A stretch of 64,000 bases of DNA, taken from Chloroflexota bacterium. Its GTDB lineage: Bacteria; Chloroflexota; Dehalococcoidia; UBA2979. The notes under the pieces are model-generated. The model saw only the letters and a list, made by a program, of their open reading frames with translations. It searched no databases and had not been told where the DNA came from. Position numbers and translations under genes: made by a program. This document shows positions 16,645 to 27,715 of this stretch, piece after piece. The stretch spans positions 1-64,000 of the forward strand of contig QWJG01000003.1 in assembly GCA_009391845.1 (NCBI GenBank), in the 5' to 3' direction. Every line of letters starts with the position of its first letter. Positions within the stretch are counted from its first letter, which is position 1.

Positions 16645-17295
16645 ATGGCGATTCAGGCCCGCGATCGCTCGTCCGAGACGCCGATGACGGAGTCCGGACC
16701 GATGGCGAACGCGCCGGCGGCGCTGCGACCGTTGTATGAGGTCGACGAGGAGTTGCGCCCGCTCTATGAATCGATCGCCGATTGCCCGAACTGCGTGCTG
16801 GCGCGCAACCGCTCGCGAACCGTACCCGGTTCCGGGCCGGTTTCGGCTGATTTGATGTTCGTGGGTGAGGCGCCGGGGCAGCGTGAGGACGAGCTGGGGC
16901 TCCCCTTCGTGGGACGGTCCGGGCAGTTCCTCGATCAGTTGCTGGGCGGGATCAACCTGACGCGCTCTGACGTTTATGTCACTAATGTGGTGAAGTGCCG
17001 CCCACCCGCGAACCGCGATCCCGAGCCCGTGGAGATCGCCACCTGCGGCGACTTCCTGGAAGAGCAACTGCGCCGCGTGAACCCGAAGGTGATTGCCACC
17101 CTCGGTCGGTTTTCGATGGCGCGGTGGTTTCCGGACGCGCGGATCAGCCAGATCCATGGCCAGGTGAAACGCGCCGACGACCGTTATGTCATTCCGATGT
17201 ACCATCCCGCAGCCGCGCTGCGGAACGGCAGCCTGCGCGAGGTCATGCATGCCGACTTCGCGAAGATTCCCGAGCTGCTACAAGGAGCGCCGTGA
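16645..17295 (+). CDS. Uracil-DNA glycosylase family 4 (UDGa type), 4Fe-4S
   Basis: A 216-aa glycosylase removing uracil from deaminated DNA. Motif A GEAPGQREDELGLPFVGRSG is at 74-93, and the other catalytic motif is HPAA at 187-190. Cysteines C47, C50, C118 and C134 fit the iron-sulfur cluster of family 4 enzymes. The chosen ATG has GGAGGTGGAG upstream. The first 25 residues are not conserved, and a later ATG (residue 14 or 20) is possible. It lies between tatC and RNase J. Confidence 0.9.
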   Translation: MAIQARDRSSETPMTESGPMANAPAALRPLYEVDEELRPLYESIADCPNCVLARNRSRTVPGSGPVSADLMFVGEAPGQREDELGLPFVGRSGQFLDQLLGGINLTRSDVYVTNVVKCRPPANRDPEPVEIATCGDFLEEQLRRVNPKVIATLGRFSMARWFPDARISQIHGQVKRADDRYVIPMYHPAAALRNGSLREVMHADFAKIPELLQGAP

Positions 17296-17353
17296 ACCCC
17301 TCAATCGCTATCTCTGCTTTTCCGGTCGCTGACCGCCGTCCGGGAGGCGCACT

Positions 17354-19021
17354 GTGACGTCGGCCGCCTCCGGCGAGGCGCTGCGGGTGATCCCGTTCGG
17401 CGGCCTGCGCGACATTGGTCGCAACATGATGCTGTACGAATACGGCGATGATGCGATCGCCGTGGACTGCGGCCTGATGTTCCCCGACGACGAGCACCTG
17501 GGCGTCGACATCATCATCCAGGACTACAGCTACCTCCGTGAGAATCCGGATCTGCTGAAGGCGCTGTTCATCACGCACGGCCACGAGGATCACATTGGCG
17601 CGGCGGTGTTTCTGCTCAAGGAATTCCCGGTGCCGGTGTTCTGCACGCGGCTGACCCGGGGCCTGCTGCAGGTCAAGCTGCGTGACCACAAGCTCCAGGA
17701 CGCCATCGACATCCAGGTGGTCGAACCGGGGCAGTCGATCTCGATTGGCGACTTTTCCGTCGAGTTCTTCTCGGTGTCGCACTCGATTCCGGACTCCGCC
17801 GGGATGATTATCGACACGCCGCTGGGGTCCGTGGTGCACACGGGCGACTTCAAGATCGACCACACCCCGGTGATGGGGCAGCACACGGACCTGACGCGAC
17901 TGGCCGAGGTGGGTCGCGACGGCGCGCTGCTGCTCTGCGCGGACTCCACGTACGCCGAGGTCGAGGGCTACACGCCCTCGGAGCAGATCGTGGCGGAGCG
18001 GCTGGAGCACGCGATCGCGAACGCGCCGGGGCGCGTGATCGTGACGACGTTCGCCTCGTTGATTTCGCGCGTGCAGATGGTGCTGGACGCGGCGGTGAAG
18101 CACGAGAAGCGGGTCTTCGTCACGGGCCGCTCGATGGTGAACAACGTGCAGATGGCACGTGACCTCGGGTACCTCGAGGCGCCCGATCAGGTGCTGATGT
18201 CGGTGCGCGAGATGCGATCGCATCCGCCGCACAAGACGGTGATCATCTGCACCGGGTCACAGGGCGAACCGAACGCGGCGCTGACGCGGATCGCGAACGG
18301 GTCGCACCAGCATCTAACGATCCAGGAGGACGACACGGTCGTGCTGTCCTCGAACCCGGTGCCCGGCAACGAGAAGTCGGTGTCGCGGAACATCAACCTG
18401 CTGTTCCAAGCGGGCGCGAACGTGATCTACAGCCGGATCGACGACGTCCACGTGCGCGGGCACGCGTCGCGCGAGGAATTGAAGATCATTCACCGGATCG
18501 TGCGGCCGAAGTACTTCGTGCCGATTCACGGCGAGTACCGGCACCTGGTGCTGCACGCGCAACTCGCGCTGCAACTGGGGATGCCGGCGGACAACGCGTT
18601 CGTTCTCGAGGATGGCGATGTCCTCGAGATCACGGACGACGACGCGGACATCGTGGATCAGATCTCGGCGGACTACATCTACGTCGACGGGCTGGGCGTG
18701 GGCGACATCGACCACGTCGTGCTGCGCGACCGCGCGCACCTCGCGACGGACGGGATGCTGGTGATCGTGGCAGCGGTCGACCGGCGCGACGGGACGTTGA
18801 CCGGCCCGCCCGAGGTGATGTCGCACGGGTTCATCGGGCCGGACGACGAGGCGGAGATCTACGATGGCGCCCGTCGGATCGTGATCGATATGCTGGGTGG
18901 CGAGTCACGATCCGTGAACTGGCGCCAGCTTCACGACAACTTGAAGGACGATCTGGCGCGCTACCTGTATGAGCGCACCCACCGGCGGCCACTGGTGCTG
19001 CCGGTGATGTTGGAGGTTTGA
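17354..19021 (+). CDS. rnj: Ribonuclease J
   Basis: A 555-aa metallo-beta-lactamase/beta-CASP nuclease with 5'-3' exo- and endonuclease activity, central to mRNA decay in bacteria lacking RNase E. The zinc motif HGHEDH is at 75-80. HSIPDSAG and VHTGDFKID supply further ligands, followed by the beta-CASP insert (GRVIVTTFASLISRVQM) and the C-terminal HGEYRH. Length is standard. GTG start with GGGAGGC upstream. It follows UDG by 58 bp. Confidence 0.95.
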   Translation: MTSAASGEALRVIPFGGLRDIGRNMMLYEYGDDAIAVDCGLMFPDDEHLGVDIIIQDYSYLRENPDLLKALFITHGHEDHIGAAVFLLKEFPVPVFCTRLTRGLLQVKLRDHKLQDAIDIQVVEPGQSISIGDFSVEFFSVSHSIPDSAGMIIDTPLGSVVHTGDFKIDHTPVMGQHTDLTRLAEVGRDGALLLCADSTYAEVEGYTPSEQIVAERLEHAIANAPGRVIVTTFASLISRVQMVLDAAVKHEKRVFVTGRSMVNNVQMARDLGYLEAPDQVLMSVREMRSHPPHKTVIICTGSQGEPNAALTRIANGSHQHLTIQEDDTVVLSSNPVPGNEKSVSRNINLLFQAGANVIYSRIDDVHVRGHASREELKIIHRIVRPKYFVPIHGEYRHLVLHAQLALQLGMPADNAFVLEDGDVLEITDDDADIVDQISADYIYVDGLGVGDIDHVVLRDRAHLATDGMLVIVAAVDRRDGTLTGPPEVMSHGFIGPDDEAEIYDGARRIVIDMLGGESRSVNWRQLHDNLKDDLARYLYERTHRRPLVLPVMLEV

Positions 19022-19097
19022 GCTAGCAACACCGGGCAGGTGAAGCAAGAGACACCAGTGCGTTCGGAGGCGGGCCCGAACGTACGAGGAGAGCGCG

Positions 19098-21581
19098 ATG
19101 GCTCGCACATCCCGCCGCGGTCGACGCGGCTCGATTCCTGGTCTGAGCGGCGTGAGCCGCTTTCTGGCCCGACCCGAACTGATCGGCACGGTGCTGGTGG
19201 TCCTTGCGGCCGCGGCGCTGCCGTTTGTTCTGCCGTTGGCCGGGGTGGTCGCCGATGCGCGCGACGAGCTGGTGCGCGGCCTGGGGCTCCACGTGTTCAC
19301 GCTGGTCGCCATCCTGGCGTCGTCCGGACTGCTGATCGCGTTCCGCCGTACCGACTGGATTCGCGAGCAGCGCCGCCACCTGGCTGGCGCGTTCGCGCTG
19401 TTGCTGGTGATCGCGGGCGTGCTGGGACGCTGGTACCCCGACCGTAGCGTTGGTGACATCGACCTCGGCGTGCACTCGGCCGGCGGTGAACTGGGACGCG
19501 CGCTGGCCGGCTGGCCGGTCGGGGTCGCGATCTGGCTGCTGCTGGCGGTGGTTGGCTACACGTTGCTCTGGCCACGGACCGCGGCGGCGCTGCTCCGCGC
19601 GACGCCGGGCGCGATTGGCCGATCGTTCCGCTGGGTCTGGCAGCAAGAACTGCACCGGCCGATCGGCCGCGGCCTGGCGCTGCTGGCGAGGCCGCTGACC
19701 CGGCTCTTCCGGCGCGCAGACGACGCGGATCCGGAGATCGAGGTGCCAGCACCTCGGCGGCTGCGCCGCGTAGACGCGATCGCAGAGATCGCGGGGCCGG
19801 CGACCCCGGAGCTGGCGGCGGCGGTAGCAGGCGAGGCCGGCGAGGACGAGGAAGAAGAGGAGCACGACGGGCGGCCCGCGAAGCAGATCGAGATGGACAT
19901 GGAGACGCCGGCGGACGAGCTGCGCCATTCGGCGGATGGCTGGCAGCTCCCACCGACCACGCTGCTGGGCGAAGAGGTCGGTCGCGAGTCGCGGACGGTC
20001 GACAACGCGCGCCGGGCGCAGCTGATCGTCGACACGCTCGATTCGTTCGGTGTCGATTCGACGGTCGTGCAGATCAACGAGGGCCCGACGGTCACGCAGT
20101 TCGGCGTTGAGCCGGGCTGGGATGTGAAGACGAAGCTGGTGACCGAGCGCGACGCGACGGGACGCCCAATCCTCGACACCGACGGCAATCCGAAGACGAA
20201 CCAGGTGGAGGTGTCGCGGACGCGGATCCGGGTGAACCGGATCACGGCGTTGCAGAACGACCTGGCGCTAGCGCTCGCGGCTCCGGCGCTGCGGATCGAG
20301 GCACCGGTACCGGGCAAACCGATGGTCGGGATCGAGGTGCCAAACGCGAACACCTCGACCGTATCGATGCGCGGGGTGATGGAGTCGCCGGAGTTCCAGC
20401 GCGCGCTGGGCAAATACGCACTGCCGATCGCCCTCGGAGCCGGCGTGTCCGGCGATCCGGTGGTGGCGGACCTGGCGACGATGCCGCACGTGCTGATCGC
20501 GGGTGCGACCGGCGCCGGGAAGTCGGTCTGCCTGAACTCGATCATCAGCGGGCTGCTGATGCACCTCTCACCGGAACAACTGCGACTGGTGATGATCGAC
20601 CCGAAGCGGGTGGAGCTGGCGGACTTCGCGGAGATTCCGCACCTGGCGTTCTCACGGATCATCGTGGAGATGGATCAGGTGGTCGGCACGCTGCAGGCCG
20701 TGATCAACGAAATGGAGTCGCGCTACCGGAAGTTCGCGAAGGTGGGCGTCCGAAACATCAAGAGCTACAACACGAAGGTCGCCGGGCGATCGCCGATGGC
20801 CTACTGGGTGGTGGTGATCGACGAGCTGGCGGACCTGATGATCGCCGCTCCCTACCAGGTCGAGCAGCAGCTTGTGCGGCTGGCACAGCTCGCGAGGGCA
20901 ACCGGGATTCACCTGGTCGTCGCGACGCAACGGCCCTCGGTGGATGTGATCACGGGGCTGATCAAGGCGAACTTCCCGACGCGTATCGCGTTCGCGGTGG
21001 CGTCCTCGGTGGACTCGCGCACGGTGCTGGACCAGGGTGGCGCGGAGAAGCTGCTGGGTCGCGGGGACATGCTGTACGTGCCGCCGGACGAGCAGAAGCC
21101 GAAGCGTGTCCAGGGCGTCTACGTCAGCGACGAGGAGATCCGCGCGATCGTCGGCTTCTGGACGGCGGACCGGTTCGCGAACCTGCAGCCGGAGAAGCAC
21201 GACGCGCTGCTCCGCGACGCGGAGCGCGAGGTCGAGCAGATGGGTGTCGACGGCGCCAACGAGGAGGATCCGCTGATCCAGAAGGCGATCGAACTCGCGC
21301 GCGAGCACGAGACGCTTTCGACCTCGATGTTGCAACGCAAGCTGCGGATCGGCTACCCGCGCGCGGCACGGACGATGGACGAACTTGAGGACCGTGGGAT
21401 TGTGGCCTCGGGCGATGGCACCAGCTCGCGACGGGTGCTGCTCGGCGATGAAAGCACGTCGCTGATGGCGGCCGCCGCCGACTTCGAGCCGGTACCAGCG
21501 GGGGTGGTCGCCGAAGACGAGCCGGAACGCGAGCCGAGCACGAAGCTGCTGCGGTTCCCGAAGGCGTTCGACGACGACTAG
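19098..21581 (+). CDS. ftsK: DNA translocase FtsK/SpoIIIE
   Basis: An 827-aa septal DNA pump that clears chromosome from the division site. Four hydrophobic segments occupy about residues 20-165 and are followed by an acidic, low-complexity linker (about 230-265). The motor has Walker A GATGAGKS at about 469-476 and Walker B with VVVIDELADLM. The C-terminal winged-helix gamma domain (STSMLQRKLRIGYPRAARTMD, about 720-790) reads KOPS-like DNA signals. Length is in the normal range. GAGGAGAG lies before the ATG. It is the last gene of the plus-strand block, and the ncRNA follows it. Confidence 0.95.
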   Translation: MARTSRRGRRGSIPGLSGVSRFLARPELIGTVLVVLAAAALPFVLPLAGVVADARDELVRGLGLHVFTLVAILASSGLLIAFRRTDWIREQRRHLAGAFALLLVIAGVLGRWYPDRSVGDIDLGVHSAGGELGRALAGWPVGVAIWLLLAVVGYTLLWPRTAAALLRATPGAIGRSFRWVWQQELHRPIGRGLALLARPLTRLFRRADDADPEIEVPAPRRLRRVDAIAEIAGPATPELAAAVAGEAGEDEEEEEHDGRPAKQIEMDMETPADELRHSADGWQLPPTTLLGEEVGRESRTVDNARRAQLIVDTLDSFGVDSTVVQINEGPTVTQFGVEPGWDVKTKLVTERDATGRPILDTDGNPKTNQVEVSRTRIRVNRITALQNDLALALAAPALRIEAPVPGKPMVGIEVPNANTSTVSMRGVMESPEFQRALGKYALPIALGAGVSGDPVVADLATMPHVLIAGATGAGKSVCLNSIISGLLMHLSPEQLRLVMIDPKRVELADFAEIPHLAFSRIIVEMDQVVGTLQAVINEMESRYRKFAKVGVRNIKSYNTKVAGRSPMAYWVVVIDELADLMIAAPYQVEQQLVRLAQLARATGIHLVVATQRPSVDVITGLIKANFPTRIAFAVASSVDSRTVLDQGGAEKLLGRGDMLYVPPDEQKPKRVQGVYVSDEEIRAIVGFWTADRFANLQPEKHDALLRDAEREVEQMGVDGANEEDPLIQKAIELAREHETLSTSMLQRKLRIGYPRAARTMDELEDRGIVASGDGTSSRRVLLGDESTSLMAAAADFEPVPAGVVAEDEPEREPSTKLLRFPKAFDDD

Positions 21582-21662
21582 CAGTGCTCGCTATCCCTAC
21601 GGAGCCTGCGGAACAGTGCCCGACGGAGCGCCTTGATCTGATGCGTTACGACTCAGATCTGC

Positions 21663-21668
21663 TATAAT
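21663..21668 (+). promoter_or_regulatory. Extended -10 promoter of the orphan ncRNA
   Basis: A perfect TATAAT preceded by TGC (extended -10) lies 82 bp after the ftsK stop codon. A clear -35 is not visible, which is usual for extended -10 promoters. Predicted start is near 21675-21677. Confidence 0.65.
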
Positions 21669-21675
21669 GACTCTG

Positions 21676-21925
21676 GAAGAAGAGGAAACGGAAAGAGCAC
21701 CGAAGCGGACATCCGGGAACGCGAATCGCGAGGCCTGGGTGGGGACGATTGGAGGCCCAGTGTGTAATCACCAGCGGACTTCAGGTCACGAGGTCAGTCT
21801 CGTATCCGCGAACACCTGAGCCAGAGGCTCGCCCCGGCTCCTGAGTTCCCTCGGAACTCGAGTCGCGGTCAAGCGAGGCACCTTGAAACCGGAACGGCCA
21901 ACTCAACCGAGTTGGCCGTTTTCTT
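21676..21925 (+). ncRNA. Structured non-coding RNA of unassigned class, about 250 nt
   Basis: The stretch has its own extended -10 promoter and ends in a textbook terminator, yet contains no reading frame of any credibility. Local helices include CTGGG/CCCAG (about 21737-21766), a GCGGA/TCCGC pair enclosing CGAG/CTCG, and GAGTTCC with loop CTC and GGAACTC at 21843-21859. It is not a leader: the next gene downstream is on the other strand, and the terminator overlaps that gene's stop codon. Size and location would allow a housekeeping RNA such as 6S, but I cannot recognise its conserved features, and it lacks SRP RNA, tmRNA or RNase P signatures. Confidence 0.6.
21894..21925 (+). terminator. 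Intrinsic terminator of the ncRNA
   Basis: An 11-bp perfect stem (21894-21904 with 21909-21919) closes a 4-nt AACC loop and is followed by TTTCTT. It is the clearest intrinsic terminator in the window. The T-run overlaps the stop codon of the convergent peptidase gene. Confidence 0.9.
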
Positions 21926-22613
21926 ATGCCAGGAACCGCGTTGCCAGGGCTTCCTCGGTGAACCCGTCAGCACCGAGGGCGACCCGGTAGACGCGAGCGC
22001 CCTCGCGGGAGGCGACCGCGGCGTGCAGTTGGCCATCGACGAAGTGGGCGGCGGCGTAGTCGTCGGCCGCGAGACCGGCCGGTAGCCCCTCCTCGATCGC
22101 CCTGCGGAGCGCCGGGCGTCGATCGGCCTCGCCGTCGTAGTGCGGGGTGAACGACCCTTCGAGGATCCCGACGCCATCGTGGAGCGCGCGGAGCGGCCCG
22201 AACGAGTCCGTGGTCCCGCCCTGGAACCAGCAGATCGCGCCGGCGCTGACGCCGCAGAGGATGGTGCCGGCCTCGTATGCCGCCCGTGCGAGGCGATCGA
22301 GGCCGTGCACGCGCCAGACAGCGAGCAGGTTGGCCGTGGAGCCGCCTCCGACGTAGATCACGTCCTGAGCGGCGAACCACACCGCCGGGTCGTGTGAGGG
22401 CTCGGAGAACAGCCGCAGATCCGACGTCTCGGCACGATCCGAGAGCGCGGCGTGGAACTTCTCGATATAGCTCGGGTGATCGCCGCTGGCGGTGCCCACG
22501 AAGCCGACGCGCGGGCGGTCGCGACCGGTCAGCGCGAGGATGTAGTCATCGAGGAGGCGATCGTCCTCCATCGAGAACCCGCCGCCGCCCATTGCGACGA
22601 TCTGGCTCGCCAT
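21924..22613 (-). CDS. Peptidase E/cyanophycinase-like serine peptidase (S51 family)
   Basis: A 229-aa class I glutamine-amidotransferase-like protein of family S51. It begins QIVAMGGGGFSMED, typical of peptidase E homologues. The nucleophile is the serine in CGVSAGAICWF, and VIYVGGGSTANLL precedes it. These enzymes cut Asp-X dipeptides or related alpha-aspartyl bonds in the cytoplasm. ATG at 22613 was chosen because the upstream extension overlaps uvrB, and the family homology starts here, 10 bp after the uvrB stop codon. It is the last gene of the uvrB transcript. Confidence 0.85.
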   Translation of the reverse strand: MASQIVAMGGGGFSMEDDRLLDDYILALTGRDRPRVGFVGTASGDHPSYIEKFHAALSDRAETSDLRLFSEPSHDPAVWFAAQDVIYVGGGSTANLLAVWRVHGLDRLARAAYEAGTILCGVSAGAICWFQGGTTDSFGPLRALHDGVGILEGSFTPHYDGEADRRPALRRAIEEGLPAGLAADDYAAAHFVDGQLHAAVASREGARVYRVALGADGFTEEALATRFLA

Positions 22614-22623
22614 CGGAGCGGCC

Positions 22624-24756
<2,133 letters not shown>

Positions 24757-24778
24757 AACGGCAACCCTCCAAGCATCC

Positions 24779-24784
24779 AGTGTA
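24779..24784 (-). promoter_or_regulatory. -10 box upstream of uvrB
   Basis: TACACT on the minus strand lies in the 98-bp gap between the diguanylate cyclase stop codon and uvrB, with GGAGGG between it and the start. No convincing -35 is seen. Confidence 0.4.
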
Positions 24785-24854
24785 CGGCTCCGGGCAAGGG
24801 AGCCGGGCGGCGCATCGAGGTAGGCGGACCGGTCGCCCTCGGCGCTTCCGGGCG

Positions 24855-25673
24855 CTAGCCCGCGGGCTGCTGGAGCGGCCTCGGGAGCCACGGATCGGCG
24901 AGGATGACGCGATCGCGGCCGCTGTTCTTGGCGGCGTAGAGGGCCTCGTCGGCACGATTGAGCAGCGCTTGTTCGTCGGTGGTCGCGAGATCGGGGATCG
25001 CGGCGACGCCAACGGAGACGGTGACCTGTACAGCAGCGCCGCCGTCCGGAACGGGGACACGCAGGGCCTCGATGCCGGCGCGGAGCTTCTCCGCGACGAT
25101 CGCGCCGTCGGCGAGCGCGGTCTCGGGGAGGATGACGGCAAACTCCTCGCCGCCGTAGCGGCCGATCTCGTCGGATTCGCGGATGTTGCTCGCCATCTGA
25201 CGGGCGCAGGCGGTGAGCACGGCGTCACCGGTCGCGTGCCCGTAGCCGTCGTTGACCTGCTTGAAGTGATCGATGTCGATCATCAGCACGGTGAGCGAGC
25301 GGCCGTAGCGACGGGAGCGGCGGAACTCGGCGCCGAGGCGATCGAACAGTGCCCGGCGGTTGAGCACGCCGGTCAGCGGATCGATCTTGGCGAGCCGTTC
25401 CAGCTCGGCGCTGGTTTCACGCAGGTTGGCGGCGACATCGACGAGGCGTCGCTCGCGATCGAGGGTGGCGCGCGAGTTGAGGAGGATCTGGACGATCAGG
25501 CAGATCGTGAGAAAGGTCGTTGCGAGGCTCCAGGCGGCGATATCCAGTCCGAGGAAGGAGCCAGTCGTCCAGCCGATCTCGCGGAGCTGGCTACCAGCAC
25601 CGAAGAGCACGAGCAGAGCGACTGCCCCGATGAGTCCGAGGAGCGTGGGCCAGCGATCGCGAGTGATCGTCAC
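24855..25673 (-). CDS. Membrane-anchored diguanylate cyclase (GGDEF)
   Basis: A 272-aa enzyme making cyclic di-GMP. Two hydrophobic helices (about 10-27 and 42-66) anchor it with only a short loop between them, so it lacks a sizeable sensor domain. A coiled-coil-like stretch (70-96) leads into the GGDEF domain with [10 protein letters not shown] (98-107), [11 protein letters not shown], and the active-site GGEEF at 174-178. The product-inhibition site RxxD is present as RESD at 165-168. GTG start. It sits between ruvA and uvrB and may respond with the repair genes, but that is only positional. Confidence 0.92.
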   Translation of the reverse strand: MTITRDRWPTLLGLIGAVALLVLFGAGSQLREIGWTTGSFLGLDIAAWSLATTFLTICLIVQILLNSRATLDRERRLVDVAANLRETSAELERLAKIDPLTGVLNRRALFDRLGAEFRRSRRYGRSLTVLMIDIDHFKQVNDGYGHATGDAVLTACARQMASNIRESDEIGRYGGEEFAVILPETALADGAIVAEKLRAGIEALRVPVPDGGAAVQVTVSVGVAAIPDLATTDEQALLNRADEALYAAKNSGRDRVILADPWLPRPLQQPAG

Positions 25674-25690
25674 GGGTACGTCTGCCGGAC

Positions 25691-26320
25691 CTAGGCCGGA
25701 GCCTGCTGTGCGAGGATGGCGCGGAGCAGCTCCTCGATGCCGGCAATCTCGGGCTGCTGGCGCAGCGTCGTGGTGACGAGCTGCTCTGCCTCACGGTGCG
25801 AGTACTGGAGCGTTTCGAGCGCGCCGACCGCATCGGCGTACAGCTCGCCCATCGCGTCGGACACGGGGGTGGCGGTCTTGTCCGCGCTGCGGAGGAGCGC
25901 CTCCTGCGTCAGCTTGCCGTGGAGGTTGGCGACGATGGTCTGCGAGAGCCGCTGACCGATGCCGGGGAGCTGGCGGAGGGCGACCACGTCCTCTGCCTCG
26001 ATCCAGCGGGCGATATCGGACACGGGGAAAGTGAGCGCGCGGACGGCTTTCTGGGGACCGACTTCCGGGACGTTGATGAACTTCCGGAAGAACTCGCGCT
26101 CCTGGCGATGCTGGAAGCCGATCAGCAGCGGCGCGGGCTGGCGTTCCGAGACGTGGTAGAAGGTGAACAGCTTCAGTTCGTCGCCGAGCGGGATCGCGGC
26201 GATCCAGTGGTGCGCGAAGGCGGGGATCAGCACCTCGTAACCAACGCCGCCCACCTCGAGCCAGGCGCTGGCCGATTCGCCGTCCCAGCGGGCGAGCTTG
26301 CCCGAGAGCGAGACGATCAT
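25691..26320 (-). CDS. ruvA: Holliday junction helicase subunit RuvA
   Basis: A 209-aa DNA-binding subunit that clamps four-way junctions and guides RuvB. Domain I begins MIVSLSGKLARWD with the VGGVGYEV turn (about 24-31). The two helix-hairpin-helix elements are at FINVPEVGPQKA (about 81-92) and LRQLPGIGQRLSQTI (about 116-130). The C-terminal RuvB-binding domain is at 155-209. Start ATG overlaps the ruvC stop by 4 nt. ruvB is not in the window. Confidence 0.93.
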   Translation of the reverse strand: MIVSLSGKLARWDGESASAWLEVGGVGYEVLIPAFAHHWIAAIPLGDELKLFTFYHVSERQPAPLLIGFQHRQEREFFRKFINVPEVGPQKAVRALTFPVSDIARWIEAEDVVALRQLPGIGQRLSQTIVANLHGKLTQEALLRSADKTATPVSDAMGELYADAVGALETLQYSHREAEQLVTTTLRQQPEIAGIEELLRAILAQQAPA

Positions 26321-26817
26321 GAGCGGGCCAGTGCCAGTTCGAGCCTGATGTCGCCGAGCCGCGTCAGCGCGACCGCGAGGGCGTCAGAGATATCGAGTGG
26401 CCCGGTGAGTTCCGTGAGACCGAGTTGGACGGCGACCATTTGCTGCACCTGTTCCTTGGGAGCACCGCCCCAGCCGGTCACGGATTGCTTGACCGAGGTG
26501 GGCGCGAACTCGAACACCGGGATGTCGGCATCCGCCGCGGCGATCATGGCGGCGGCACGAGCCTCGCCGATCACCATGGCGGAACGCACGTTGAGCGCGA
26601 CGAATTGTTGCTCAACGGCTAATTCCGCAGGTCCATAATCGCGGATGATGGTGCGGATGCCGTCAGCAATTTCCCGCAGTCGGTAAGCGCGGGGGGCCTT
26701 CGGGCGCGTCTTGATGACACCGCAATCGACCAGCGTTCCGGTGGCTCCGTCACCGTCGACGATGCCCCAGCCGGTGATGGTCAATCCAGGATCGACGCCC
26801 AGCACGCGCCGGGTCAT
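26317..26817 (-). CDS. ruvC: Holliday junction resolvase RuvC
   Basis: A 166-aa nuclease that cuts Holliday junctions symmetrically. The first acidic residue is in VLGVDPGLTITGWG, the second in LAVEQQFV, and the later pair in DISDALAVALT. I start at ATG 26817, with GAGGTGA 5 nt upstream, rather than at an upstream in-frame codon inside the yebC tail. yebC, ruvC and ruvA are co-directional and tightly spaced, the common order in many phyla. Confidence 0.94.
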   Translation of the reverse strand: MTRRVLGVDPGLTITGWGIVDGDGATGTLVDCGVIKTRPKAPRAYRLREIADGIRTIIRDYGPAELAVEQQFVALNVRSAMVIGEARAAAMIAAADADIPVFEFAPTSVKQSVTGWGGAPKEQVQQMVAVQLGLTELTGPLDISDALAVALTRLGDIRLELALARS

Positions 26818-26860
26818 CGCAGTCACCTCGGCGTGGAATCCACGCTTGCCCTCGCTACCG

Positions 26861-27613
26861 CTACCCCGCCGCAGCTTCGAGCACTGAATCTGGGAAGACG
26901 GCGTTGGAATGGACCTTCGAGACGTCATCGAGGTCATCGAGCCGTTCGAGCAGTTTGAGGGTGGAGATGGCGGTGGGCTCGTCGAGTTCGACGGTGTTCT
27001 GCGGCATCTTCACGAGATCGGCGTCTTCGACGGTGAAACCGGCGGCGGTGAGCGCCTCGCGGATGCTTTCGGTGCTGGTCGGCTCGGTGATGACCTCGAC
27101 GGTCGTCCCGTCGTCGGCGGCCTCGACATCGAGCGCGCCCGCCTCTATGGCGATGAGCTGGATTTCGTCAGGGTCCTGACCGACGGCGCTGACGGTAATC
27201 GAGCCACGGGCCTCGAATTGCCAGGCGACAGCGCCGTTCTCGGCGAGGTTGCCGCCACCGCGCGAGAAGGCGAGGCGGAGTTCGGCGACGGTGCGATTGC
27301 GGTTGTCGGTGACGGTGTCGACGATGACGGCGGTGCCGCCGGGCCCATAGCCCTCGTAGGTGACTTCGGCGAGGTTGTCGGCGTCGCCGCCACCGGCACC
27401 GCGCTGGATCGCGCGCTCGATGTTGGCGCTGGGCATGTTGGCGTCTTTGGCCTTGCTGATGGCGAGGCGCAGCCCCGCGTTCATCTCCGGGTCATTGCCG
27501 GTGCGGGCGGCCATGGTGATGTCACGGGCGAGCTTAGTGAAGAGCTGACCGCGCTTCGCGTCGATCTTGCCCTTCTTGTGCTTGATTGATGACCATTTGG
27601 AGTGCCCAGACAA
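26861..27613 (-). CDS. yebC: YebC/PmpR-family (TACO1) regulatory protein
   Basis: A 250-aa protein of the YebC family, a set of DNA- or ribosome-associated factors; some members help translation of proline-rich stretches and others repress transcription. The start SGHSKWSSIKHKKGKIDAKR is diagnostic, and QRGAGGG and YEGYGPGG mark the later domains. The start is TTG with GGAGGCG 6 nt upstream. It heads the yebC-ruvC-ruvA run; 102 bp separate it from panC and probably hold its promoter (CATAAT near 27673). Confidence 0.95.
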   Translation of the reverse strand: MSGHSKWSSIKHKKGKIDAKRGQLFTKLARDITMAARTGNDPEMNAGLRLAISKAKDANMPSANIERAIQRGAGGGDADNLAEVTYEGYGPGGTAVIVDTVTDNRNRTVAELRLAFSRGGGNLAENGAVAWQFEARGSITVSAVGQDPDEIQLIAIEAGALDVEAADDGTTVEVITEPTSTESIREALTAAGFTVEDADLVKMPQNTVELDEPTAISTLKLLERLDDLDDVSKVHSNAVFPDSVLEAAAG

Positions 27614-27715
27614 GCAGCGCCTCCGCCGTTCTTGATAACGCTCATCAGGGTTCGCGGAACCCGCGATTATGCTATCAGACCGCCATGGCGGGCCGAAGTG
27701 GGGTTCGCGACGCGG

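Noticed and set aside
21676..21925. tmRNA or SRP RNA for the orphan ncRNA
   Set aside because: Too short and lacks a tag frame and tRNA-like ends for tmRNA; lacks the conserved SRP domain IV motif.
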